In this document: piece by piece, positions 8,408 to 17,900 of the stretch
Layout of the letters: each line of letters starts with the position of its first letter
Numbering within the stretch: the stretch's first letter is position 1
From: an uncultured Erwinia sp.
GTDB lineage: Bacteria > Pseudomonadota > Gammaproteobacteria > Enterobacterales > Enterobacteriaceae
Reading direction: 5' to 3'
NCBI GenBank assembly: GCA_946221915.1
Contig: CAMIKG010000007.1
Location: 61,872-125,871, forward strand
DNA length: 64,000 nt
Translations under genes and position numbers: made by a program
Notes under the pieces: model-generated
The model's database searches: none
Told to the model about the DNA's origin: nothing
What the model saw: only the letters and a program-made list of their open reading frames with translations

Positions 8408-9180
8408 TCGCGCGCTGGTTACGCGGCGGCTTTATGGCCGTCATCTATGCCTGGCTGTATATTCCCATCGGCATACTGATTATTAACTCCTTTAATCAGT
8501 CTCGCTTTGGTATTAACTGGCAGGGATTCAGCACCAGGTGGTATGAGTTGCTGATTAACAACGACAGCCTGATCGAGGCCGCGAAACACTCGCTGACCAT
8601 GGGCGTCCTGTCTGCCACCTTCGCCACCCTGATCGGTTCACTGACCGCCGTCGCGCTGTATCGCTACCGCTTTCGCGGCAAGCCGTTTGTCGGCGGCATG
8701 CTGTTTGTGGTGATGATGTCGCCGGATATTGTGATGGCGATTTCCCTGCTGGTGCTGTTTATGCTGCTGGGTATTTCGCTGGGCTTCTGGTCACTGCTGT
8801 TTTCTCATATCACCTTCTGCCTGCCCTTCGTGGTGATTACCGTGTTTTCGCGGCTGAAAGGCTTCGATGTGCGTATGCTGGAGGCGGCGAAAGATCTGGG
8901 CGCCAGCGAACTGACCATTTTGCGTAAAATCATCCTGCCGCTGGCGATGCCCGCAGTGGCGGCTGGCTGGCTGCTGAGCTTTACCCTGTCGATGGATGAC
9001 GTCGTGGTGTCATCCTTTGTCACCGGGCCGAGCTACGAGATCCTGCCGCTGAAAATCTACTCCATGGTCAAAGTCGGCGTCTCACCTGAAGTCAATGCGC
9101 TGGCAACCATCCTGATGCTGCTGTCATTAATGATGGTCGCCGCCAGTCAGTTATTACTGCGCGATAAAACGCGTCGCTAA
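8404..9180 (+). CDS. potC: Spermidine/putrescine ABC transporter permease PotC
   Basis: PotC is the second permease subunit of PotABCD. The 258-residue protein has about six membrane helices and the EAA motif EAAKDLGASELTILRKIILP. In E. coli potD follows immediately; here a perfect intrinsic terminator follows 4 bp after the stop and potD is 13.7 kb away, beyond the CDI island. Nothing in PotC itself looks damaged. Confidence 0.96.
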   Translation: MIARWLRGGFMAVIYAWLYIPIGILIINSFNQSRFGINWQGFSTRWYELLINNDSLIEAAKHSLTMGVLSATFATLIGSLTAVALYRYRFRGKPFVGGMLFVVMMSPDIVMAISLLVLFMLLGISLGFWSLLFSHITFCLPFVVITVFSRLKGFDVRMLEAAKDLGASELTILRKIILPLAMPAVAAGWLLSFTLSMDDVVVSSFVTGPSYEILPLKIYSMVKVGVSPEVNALATILMLLSLMMVAASQLLLRDKTRR

Positions 9181-9184
9181 TCCC

Positions 9185-9218
9185 CAGCGGGACGTATTTG
9201 CGTCCCGCTGTTATTATT
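9185..9218 (+). terminator. Intrinsic terminator of potABC
   Basis: A perfect 10-bp stem, CAGCGGGACG / CGTCCCGCTG, with loop TATTTG is followed by TTATTATT. It ends the potABC unit right after potC and marks the left edge of the island. Confidence 0.8.
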
Positions 9219-9607
9219 CCCGCCCCGATTTTATTCCGCCTATTATTGATCGTTATTGGCTCTGCACTAAGCGCAAGTATTTAATAATGTTTCTGAAATC
9301 AAACTGACACAAACTGACATTCATTAAGGTTTTCTTAAGTCAGGTTATTGTCAATATTCGGAATATTCTGCTAAAGATGCCTCCCGCCAATTCTCACCAT
9401 AAATAAAGCTATTATATATCAGCATAATACAGCGAAAGCTTTTTGCCGCATGTTGTCCGTCTTCAATTATCGTCACGCTTTTACCGTCTGTTTCTGGCGC
9501 CGCAATGTAAAGAAAACGCAAGTTTAAGACAAATCCGAGCAAGGAAATTGTTAACGTATGTGGCCTGAAACCGTACCAAAAACAAATCAATAATCAGGGT
9601 AACCATC
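9219..9607. other. AT-rich leader upstream of cdiB; candidate operator sequences
   Basis: The interval is far more AT-rich than the backbone and holds no convincing gene. Two features stand out. A direct repeat AAACTGACA lies at 9301-9309 and 9311-9319. A palindrome AATATTC-G-GAATATT lies at 9353-9367. Either could be a regulator site for the cdi operon. No clear sigma70 promoter and no RfaH ops element were found. The length suggests a regulated promoter with a long leader, which is inference. Confidence 0.4.
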
Positions 9608-11350
9608 ATGCCACGGAATGCGTCATTCTCTGACGGGTATCAACCTGCGCGTCTCAGCCAGCTTGCGCTATTTATTTTATTGACCACCTCAGCAAGCAGC
9701 TGGGCGGCAGATAATAATCTGACGCCTCTTGCCGCGCCGGATCGTGTGGATGAACAGCTGAATATTAACCAGCAGGATCGCCAGCGTGCGATGCAGCAGC
9801 AATTAGCGCCGCAAACCCCTGATGTGCGTTTGCAGCCACCTTCCTCATTCTTTACTAAACTGCAATTTCCGCAGGAGCAACAGTGCTTTAAGCTGTACCA
9901 CATTATCCTGACCGGCAAAGACGATTTTCCCTCCTGGCTGCGTATCCCGCTGCAGCAGTTGGCCGATCAGGGCAAAGGCCAGTGCCTGGGCGCGCAGGGG
10001 GTTAACCTGCTGATGAGCGCGCTGCAAAACCGTCTGATCGACCATGGCTACGTCACCGCGCGCGTGATGGCGCCGCCGCAAAATCTGAAAACCGGCACCC
10101 TGCATATCACCCTGATCCCGGGCAAAACGCGCCAGATTAAACTGACCAAAGAGAGCGATCGCTACGTCAGCCTCTGGAGCGCCCTGCCTGCGCGCGAAGG
10201 CGAACTGCTGGATCTGCGGGATATCGAACAGGGACTGGAAAACCTGCAGCGTGTGCCAACCGTGCAGGCAGAGATGGCGATTGTGCCGGGTGAACAGCCA
10301 GGCGAAAGTGACATCGACGTCACCTGGAAACAGGAAAAAATGTGGCGTCTCGGCGCGACGCTGGATGACTCCGGCACCGAAACCACCGGTCGCTATCAGG
10401 GCGGCCTGACGCTGTACGTTGATAACCCCTTCTCCCTCAGCGATCTGTTCTACATTTCCGGCAACCATGACCTGGAATCCGGCAGCGAGAAAGGCAGCAA
10501 GAACTACATGCTGCACTACTCCGTGCCGTTCGGTTACTGGATGGCGGGCGTCACCGCCAGCGGCTACGACTACAACCAGAATGTGGCGGGCGCGTATGAA
10601 GACTACAACTACAGCGGTAACAGCAAAAACCTCAACTTCCAGCTGAGCCGGGTGCTGTACCGCAGCGGCAGTCAGAAAACCTCAATGAGCTATGAAATTC
10701 TGACGCGCGAATCGCAGAACTTCGTCAACGATACCGAAGTGGATGTGCAGCGGCGTAAAACCAGCGCCTGGCGTCTGGGCCTGCAGCATCGCCACTACTT
10801 CGGCGCCACCACCCTGGATGCCGCAGTGAGCTACCAGCGCGGCACCCGCTGGTTCGGCGCGATTCCGGCGCAGGAAGAGTATTTCGATGAAGGCACCGCG
10901 CTGGCGAAAATTTTCCAGCTGAATGCACAACTGGATATGCCGTTTACGCTGGGCAACCAGACCTTCCGCTACAACGTGCAGTATCTGCGCCAGATCAGCC
11001 ATACCAAACTGACGCCGCAGGATCAGCTGTCGATTGGTAACCGCTGGACCGTGCGCGGCTTTGATGGTGAACGCACCCTGACCGCCGATCACGGCTGGTT
11101 CGTGCGCAACGATCTGGCCTGGCGCACTCCGCTGCCTAACCAGGAACTGTACCTCGGCGCTGACTACGGCGAAGTTGACGGCACGCGTGATTACCTCGCC
11201 GGAAAACATCTGGCGGGCGGCGTGCTGGGCCTGCGTGGCAACGCCTTTAATACCGGTTATGACCTGTTTGTTGGTGTGCCGTTCTCCAAACCGGAAGGTT
11301 TCCATACCAGCCCGGTCACCCTCGGTTTCAACCTCAGCTGGCAGTACTAG
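9608..11350 (+). CDS. cdiB: CdiB, two-partner-secretion outer-membrane transporter
   Basis: CdiB-type proteins (FhaC/ShlB/HecB family) form a 16-strand outer-membrane barrel that exports the CdiA filament. The 580 residues begin with a signal peptide (cleavage probably after SSWA, about residue 33). An N-terminal plug region rich in Gln follows, then two POTRA domains (about 75-230; KLYHIILTGKD, GYVTARVMAPPQNLKTGTLHITLIPG), then the barrel. The L6 loop tip motif is VRGFDGE (VRGY/F family signature) and the last strand ends in FNLSWQY. The start has AGGGTAACC upstream. cdiC follows 11 bp after the stop. Confidence 0.93.
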   Translation: MPRNASFSDGYQPARLSQLALFILLTTSASSWAADNNLTPLAAPDRVDEQLNINQQDRQRAMQQQLAPQTPDVRLQPPSSFFTKLQFPQEQQCFKLYHIILTGKDDFPSWLRIPLQQLADQGKGQCLGAQGVNLLMSALQNRLIDHGYVTARVMAPPQNLKTGTLHITLIPGKTRQIKLTKESDRYVSLWSALPAREGELLDLRDIEQGLENLQRVPTVQAEMAIVPGEQPGESDIDVTWKQEKMWRLGATLDDSGTETTGRYQGGLTLYVDNPFSLSDLFYISGNHDLESGSEKGSKNYMLHYSVPFGYWMAGVTASGYDYNQNVAGAYEDYNYSGNSKNLNFQLSRVLYRSGSQKTSMSYEILTRESQNFVNDTEVDVQRRKTSAWRLGLQHRHYFGATTLDAAVSYQRGTRWFGAIPAQEEYFDEGTALAKIFQLNAQLDMPFTLGNQTFRYNVQYLRQISHTKLTPQDQLSIGNRWTVRGFDGERTLTADHGWFVRNDLAWRTPLPNQELYLGADYGEVDGTRDYLAGKHLAGGVLGLRGNAFNTGYDLFVGVPFSKPEGFHTSPVTLGFNLSWQY

Positions 11351-11361
11351 GGAGGCGCGTG

Positions 11362-11877
11362 ATGAAGATTCCTGTTAATGGCTATCAGTTAACCGCCCCG
11401 CTGCTCGGCGGCCAGTTCAGCGAAGCAGAAGCGCTTGGCGCGGCGGTCTGGCTGTGGATGCACTCGGCCCAGCACCGCGATATTCCGCTCAGCGTGCTGC
11501 CGACGCTGCTGCTGCCCGCCATCAAACACCAGCAGTTTGTTATTGCCAGCCGTGATGACAAACCGATGTTTTTTCTCAGCTGGGCGTGGATGGATGAAGA
11601 AGCGGAACAGCGCTACCTCAGCGGCCCCGGCATCCTGGTGCAGCCGCAGGACTGGACCAGCGGCGACCGCCTGTGGTTCCGCGACTGGGTCGCGCCGTTT
11701 GGCGATCAGCAGGCGTTTCGCCGCATCGTCGGCGGTACGCTGTTTCCGCACTTATGTGGTCGTGCGCTGTACCACAAAGGGGCGGAACGCGGACAACGGG
11801 TACTGCAGTTCCGTGGCGATGACGTCACACAGCAACAATTCAGACTCTGGCAGCAGAACACGCCGCTGGTTGCTTAA
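11362..11877 (+). CDS. cdiC: CdiC, HlyC-type toxin-activating lysine acyltransferase
   Basis: HlyC-family enzymes move an acyl chain from acyl-ACP to lysines of a partner protein. In class II CDI loci the homologue CdiC modifies CdiA. The 171 residues follow HlyC closely: WLWMHSAQHRDIP (catalytic His region), LPAIKHQQF, SWAWMDEEAEQRYL, DWTSGDRLWFRDWVAPFGD (region of the catalytic Asp) and a C-terminal LFPHLCGRALYHKG. A GGAGG at 11351-11355 places the ATG at 11362 rather than the GTG at 11359. It lies between cdiB and cdiA, so CdiA is the likely substrate. The acylated lysine cannot be read from the sequence. Confidence 0.9.
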   Translation: MKIPVNGYQLTAPLLGGQFSEAEALGAAVWLWMHSAQHRDIPLSVLPTLLLPAIKHQQFVIASRDDKPMFFLSWAWMDEEAEQRYLSGPGILVQPQDWTSGDRLWFRDWVAPFGDQQAFRRIVGGTLFPHLCGRALYHKGAERGQRVLQFRGDDVTQQQFRLWQQNTPLVA

Positions 11878-11904
11878 CATCACTTTTAGCAGGGATAACT
11901 TTTC

Positions 11905-14900
11905 GTGAATAAGAACCTCTATCGCGTTATTTTTAACAAGGCTCGCGGCCTGTTAATGGTGGTTTCCGAAATCAACCGTGGTCAGGGCAAAAGCGGCGCA
12001 AACGGCGTCGGCCATACGCTGAGCCAGCTGATTGGCCGCATGAAGCCCACCGCCTTCCTGACCATGACCGCACTCGGTCTGGTCACGCTCGCGCCACAGG
12101 CGCTGGCGGCCGGGATTGTCGCCGACAAGAGCGCCCCGGGCGGCCAGCAGCCGAATGTGATGCAGAGCGCCAACGGCACGCCGCAGGTCAATATCCAGAC
12201 GCCGAGCGCCGGTGGTGTTTCGCATAACAAATACACCCAGTTTGACGTCGATAACAAAGGCGCCATCCTCAACAACTCGCACAAGCAGGTGCAGACCCAG
12301 CTGGGCGGCTGGGTGGCGGGTAACCCATGGCTGGCGAAAGGCGAAGCCAAAATCATTCTTAACGAGGTCAACTCGCGCGACCCGAGCAAGCTGAACGGCT
12401 ATGTCGAAGTGGCCGGCCGCAAGGCGCAGGTGGTCATCGCCAACCCGGCGGGCATCAGCTGCGACGGCTGTGGCTTCATCAACGCCAACCGCGCCACCCT
12501 GACCACCGGCACGCCGCAGATGACCAACGGCGAACTGCGCGGTTACCGCGTGGGCAATGGTGAAATCGTAGTGGAAGGCGCAGGCATGGACAGCAGCCGT
12601 CAGGATTACACCGACCTGATTGCCCGCACCGTGAAGGTCAATGCCGGTATCTGGGCGAAAGATGTCACCGTCACCACTGGTAAAAACGACGTGGCGGCCG
12701 ATAACCGCACCGCCACAGCCAGCAGCACGGCGGATAGCGACAGCAGCGATGTTAAACCTACGCTGGCGATCGACGTCGCCCAGCTGGGCGGTATGTATGC
12801 CGGTAAAATCCGCCTGGTGGCGACCGAGCAAGGGGTCGGCGTCAGCAACAAAGGCACGCTTGGCAGTCAGGCGGGTGATATCACCATTAACGCCAATGGC
12901 GATATCGTCAACAGCGGTACGGTCAATGCCGGTCAGGATCTGCTGCTCGGCGGTAAAAAAGTCGACAACAGCGGCACCCTGTTTGCCCAGCGCGATCACA
13001 GCACCACCGCCAGCGACGAGGTGACGAATACCGGCCTGATCGCCGCCAAAGGCAACACCAGCGTACGTGGCGCCAGCATCCGCAACAGCAAAGGCGCAGC
13101 GATTGCCGCCGGGATGAAAACCGATGGCACCCTGGCCGACAGCGGTAACCTGACACTCGCCAGTGACGGTAAACTGACCAGCCAGGGTCAGGCGCTGGCC
13201 GGTGGCGATCTCAACGCCAGCGCCAGCCAGATTGATCTCAGCGGCAGCGATACCGCCGCGCATCACGCCACCCTGACCAGCAGCAGCGATATCATCACCG
13301 ACGACGCGCAGCTGCTGGCAAGTGGCGATTTGAAACTCACCGCTGCCGGTAAACTCAGCAACGATCGCGGCGTGATTAACGCCAATGCACTACAGGTCAG
13401 CACGTCGGTTATCAGTAACCGCGACGGCCAGTTACTGCAGAGCGGCGACAGCGATCTGCAACTCAGCAGCAACAGCATTGATAACCAGAATGGCCGCATC
13501 GCCGCCAATGCCAAAAAATTCAGCGTACAGAGCGCCAGCCTGAATAACCAGGGCGGCACCATTCTGGCGGCCGGTGACGGCTCGCTGGACGTTACGGCCA
13601 GCAGTGAACTGAATAACCAGAACGGTACGCTGGCCGCCGCCAGCGACCTGGCGATCGCCACCCCGGTGCTGAACAACAACCAGGGACAGATCTCCGCCAA
13701 TAAACAGCTGACGCTCGATCAGCAAAACAGCAGCGCCCTCGCCCGCGCCGCAGCCACCAGCAGCGATCTGCGTATCAGCAATGAAGGGGGGCGTCTGGTG
13801 GCCGGTCAGCAGCTGACCTTCCGCGGACGCGAGATTAATGGCAGCGGCGAAATTCTGTCGCTTGGCGATATGGATCTCAGCTTCGCCGACGGCTTCAGCA
13901 ACACCGGCAAAACGCTGGCGAACGGCGATCTGACGCTGAATGTTAACAACAGCCTGATCAACACCGCGCTGCTTGGCGCAGGCGGTAAGCTGAATGTACA
14001 GGCGGCGAATATTGATAACCAGGCCAGCGGTGAGCTAAGTTCCCAGCAGACCACGCTGAACGCCAGCGATACGCTGAGCAACCGTGGCCTGATCGACGGC
14101 GTGCTGACCCGTATCAATGCCAGCACCGTCAACAATATCGGTACCGGCCGTATCTATGGTGATGGCCTGGCGATCGGCGCGGCGACGCTGAACAACCTGG
14201 CGGAAAATAACAGCACCGCCACTATCGCCGCGCGTCAGCGTCTGGACCTGGGCGTCGCTACGCTGAATAACCGCGACCACTCGCTGATTTACAGCGACGG
14301 TGATATGGCTATCGGCGGCGCGCTGGATGCGGATGCGCTGGCGACCGGCAAGGCAGGCGAAATTAACAACCACAGCTCGACTATCGAATCTGTCGGCAAT
14401 ATGGCGCTGAGCTTCACCGCGCTGAACAATATCAATGACAACTTCGCCACCAGCATGGTGCAGCTGTCCCAGCAGCAGAAAGATGAGTACATGGTGGTGG
14501 ACCTGAACAATGGCGTCCACTACAGCCCTGACGACTACAACATCAGCTTCTACAAAGATGAAGTGCGCCATATCTGTATCGAAGGCGTGGTGTGTGGCCG
14601 CGACCATTACTATCAGTACAGCTATACCGAGACCATCAGCGAAGAGCAGATCACCCAGAGCGACCCGGCGAAAATTATCGCGGGCGGTCAGATTTCGCTC
14701 TCCGGCGATAAGCTGCTGAACGACAAGAGCCAGATCATTGCCGGTGGCACCCTGCTGACGGCGGTGAAGGAACTGGTGAATACCGAAGTTACCGGCCAGA
14801 AACTGACGGAGAAAGTGGGCCAGGTCATCGAATGGGATCGTATTCATAAGAAAGGCACCGACAGCCAGAAAGCACGCGCTTCGGCCTATACGCCACCAAC

Positions 14901-17900
14901 GGAAATTCAGTCCATCAGCCTCAGCCCGAGCGTGATGAAGGAGAATACCCAGGCGACCAGCAGCGCGCCATCGCTGGCTGAGTATGCCGCGCAGCGCGTG
15001 GAAGTGGCCGGACAGGACACTGATGTCATTCGTTCGATGACGCCGGACGCTTCCCTGCCAACCGGCAGCCTGTTCACCACCCTGCCGGATGCCACCAGCA
15101 GCTATCTGATCGAAACCGATCCACGTTTCACCAATCAGAGAACCTGGCTGAGTTCCGACTATATGCTGAGCCAGCTGCAGACCGATCCGTCGATCACGCA
15201 AAAACGCCTCGGCGATGGTTTCTATGAACAGCGCCTGGTGCGCGAGCAGATCGTTGAGCTGGTCGGCCAGCGCTATCTCGCTGACTACACCAGCGATGAA
15301 GAGCAGTATAAGGGTCTGATGGAAGCGGGCGTCAGCTTTGCGAAGAAATTCAACCTGGTGCCGGGCGTGGCGCTCACCGCCGAACAGATGAAGCAGATCA
15401 CCCAGGATATGGTGTGGCTGGTGGCGCAGGATGTGAAGATGCCGGATGGCACCACCCAGAGCGTGCTGGTACCGCAGGTATATGCGCAGGTGCAGCAGGG
15501 CGATATGGACGGCAGCGGCGCGCTACTGGCCGGTAAGAACGTCAGCATCGGCGTCAGTGGCGGCATGCTGAACAGCGGACGCATCAGCGCCACGCAGCTG
15601 GTCAGCGTTTCCGGCGACGATATCGTTAACGTCGGCGGCATCATCGCCGGTAAATCCGTCTCACTGGAGGCGACCAACGATATCACCAACACTGGCGGCA
15701 CGGTGCGTGCCACCGATACCCTGCTGGCGCAGGCCGGACGTGATATCACCGTTGCCAGCGAGACCAACCACGCCGAGAGCCAGAACGGCAGCAACAGCTT
15801 CAGCCGCGACAACATCGACCGTGTGGCAGGCATGTATGTGCAGGGTGACGACGGCAAACTGCTGCTGCAGGCAGGCCGTGATGTCAATCTGCAGGCCGCA
15901 CAGGTGGTCAGTTCCGGTGAAAACAGCCAGACGCAGATCGCTGCGAACCGCGATATCAATATGACCACCGTCACCACCGGCAGCAGCGATAAAGTGGTGT
16001 GGGATAAAGATAACCACGTCACGCAGACGCTGAATCAGGTACAGGGCAGTGAAGTCACCAGCGACGGCAATATCACGCTGAATGCCGGCAATGATATTAA
16101 CGCCCAGGCGGCGAAACTGAATGCCGATCGCCAGCTTACGCTGACAGCGATCAATGATATCAACCTCGGCAGCGCCAGCAGCCAGGAATATCTCGATATG
16201 AATTCGAAAGTGAAAGGTTCCGGCTTCCTGTCGAAATCCACCACCACCACCCGTGCCGGTTACGATGCCACGCTGGCAAACGGCAGCAGCCTGGGCGGGG
16301 AGAATATCTCCGTCAGCGCGGGGAACAACCTGAATATCACCGGCAGCGATGTGGCGGCGGACCAGGACCTGGCGCTGCGTGCCGGTAACGACCTGAATGT
16401 CACGGCGGCAGAAGAGAGCCGCGACAGCTGGTCGATGAAGAAAACCACCAAGTCGGGCCTGATGAGCAGCGGTGGCATTGGCTTCTTTGTCGGCTCAATC
16501 AAAGAGGGCTCGACCTCCGATACCGCGGCGCTGACCCACAACAACAGCACGCTGGGCAGCGTCGACGGCGATACCAGTCTGGTGGCAGGTAACAATATCG
16601 CCGTGCAGGGCTCTGATGTGATCGCCGGTAACGACATCAATATGGTGGCGAACAATATCACCATTGATGCCGCGAACGACCAGAGCACCACCGACACCAC
16701 CTACGAGCGTAAACAGACGGGTCTGACGCTGGCGCTGTCCGGCGCCATCGGCAGCGCGATTAATACCGCTTACACCACTGCGAAAGCCGCCGATGAGCAG
16801 CAGGACAGCCGTATGGCATCGCTGCAGAAGCTGAAAACCGGTCTGGCGGGCGTCCAGGCCGCCCAGGCGGCAGTGCTGGCAGCGCAGAACACCACCGACC
16901 AGAACGCCATTGGCGTCAGCCTGTCGCTGAGCACCTCGAAGTCGAAGAGCGAGAGCCACAGCGAAGCGGTTAACGCTTCCGGCAGCACCGTGCAGGCGGG
17001 CAACAATATCAATCTGGTGGCGACCGGTTCAGAGAACGGTGACGATGGCGATCTGACCATCGGCGGCAGCCAGCTGAAAGCGGGCAACGATGTGCTGCTG
17101 TCAGCAAACCGCGATATCAACCTGCTGTCGGCGCAGAATACCCAGCTGCAGACCGGCAAGAACAGCAGCAGCGGCGGCGGCGTCGGTGTCAGCATCGGCG
17201 CGGGCCAGGGCGGCGCAGGGATCAGCGTGTTTGCTAACGCCAGTAAAGGTTCCGGTAACGAGAATGGCGATGGCCTGACCCACACCGAAACCACCGTCGA
17301 CGCCGGTAATAAGCTGACGGTTAACAGCGGACGTGACACCACCCTGCGCGGCGCACAGCTGAGCGCCGATCAGGTGGTGGCGAATGTCGGCCGTAACCTG
17401 ACGCTGCAGAGTGAGCAGGACGTCAATAACTACGACTCGAAGCAGAAGAACAGCTCTGCAGGCGCCAGCTTTACCTTTGGCAGCATGACCGGCAGCGTCA
17501 GCGCCAGCGTGGCGAAAGATAAGATCCACAGCACATATAACAGCGTGCAGGAGCAGACCGGTATCTTCGCCGGTGACGGCGGCTTCGATATCACCGTCGG
17601 CAACCACACGCAGCTGGATGGCGCGGTGATTGGCAGCACCGCCAGCGAAGATAAAAATCGTCTCGATACCGGCACGCTGGGCTTCAGCAATATCGACAAC
17701 AGCGCCGAGTTTGAGGTGTCGCACAGCAGCGTCGGTATCAGCACTGGCGGTCTGGGCGCGCAGGATCTGCTGAAAAATGCCGTGCAGAATATGGCGGCCA
17801 ATGGTCTGGGAGCAGATGGCAGCGATGGTAATGCCTCCGGTACCACCTATGCCGCCGTTTCTCCAGGTTCACTGATTATCCGTGACCAGGCGAACCAGCA

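Noticed and set aside
9351..9590. 79-residue minus-strand frame in the cdiB leader
   Set aside because: No Shine-Dalgarno, no family resemblance, and it covers the likely promoter region.
9219..9607. RfaH ops element or Hrp box in front of the CDI genes or the pentapeptide gene
   Set aside because: I searched by eye for GGCGGTAG and GGAACC...CCAC and found neither.
11953..13266. Long antisense frames within cdiA
   Set aside because: They arise from the GC-rich repeated codons of the FHA domain; the plus strand encodes a clear TPS protein.
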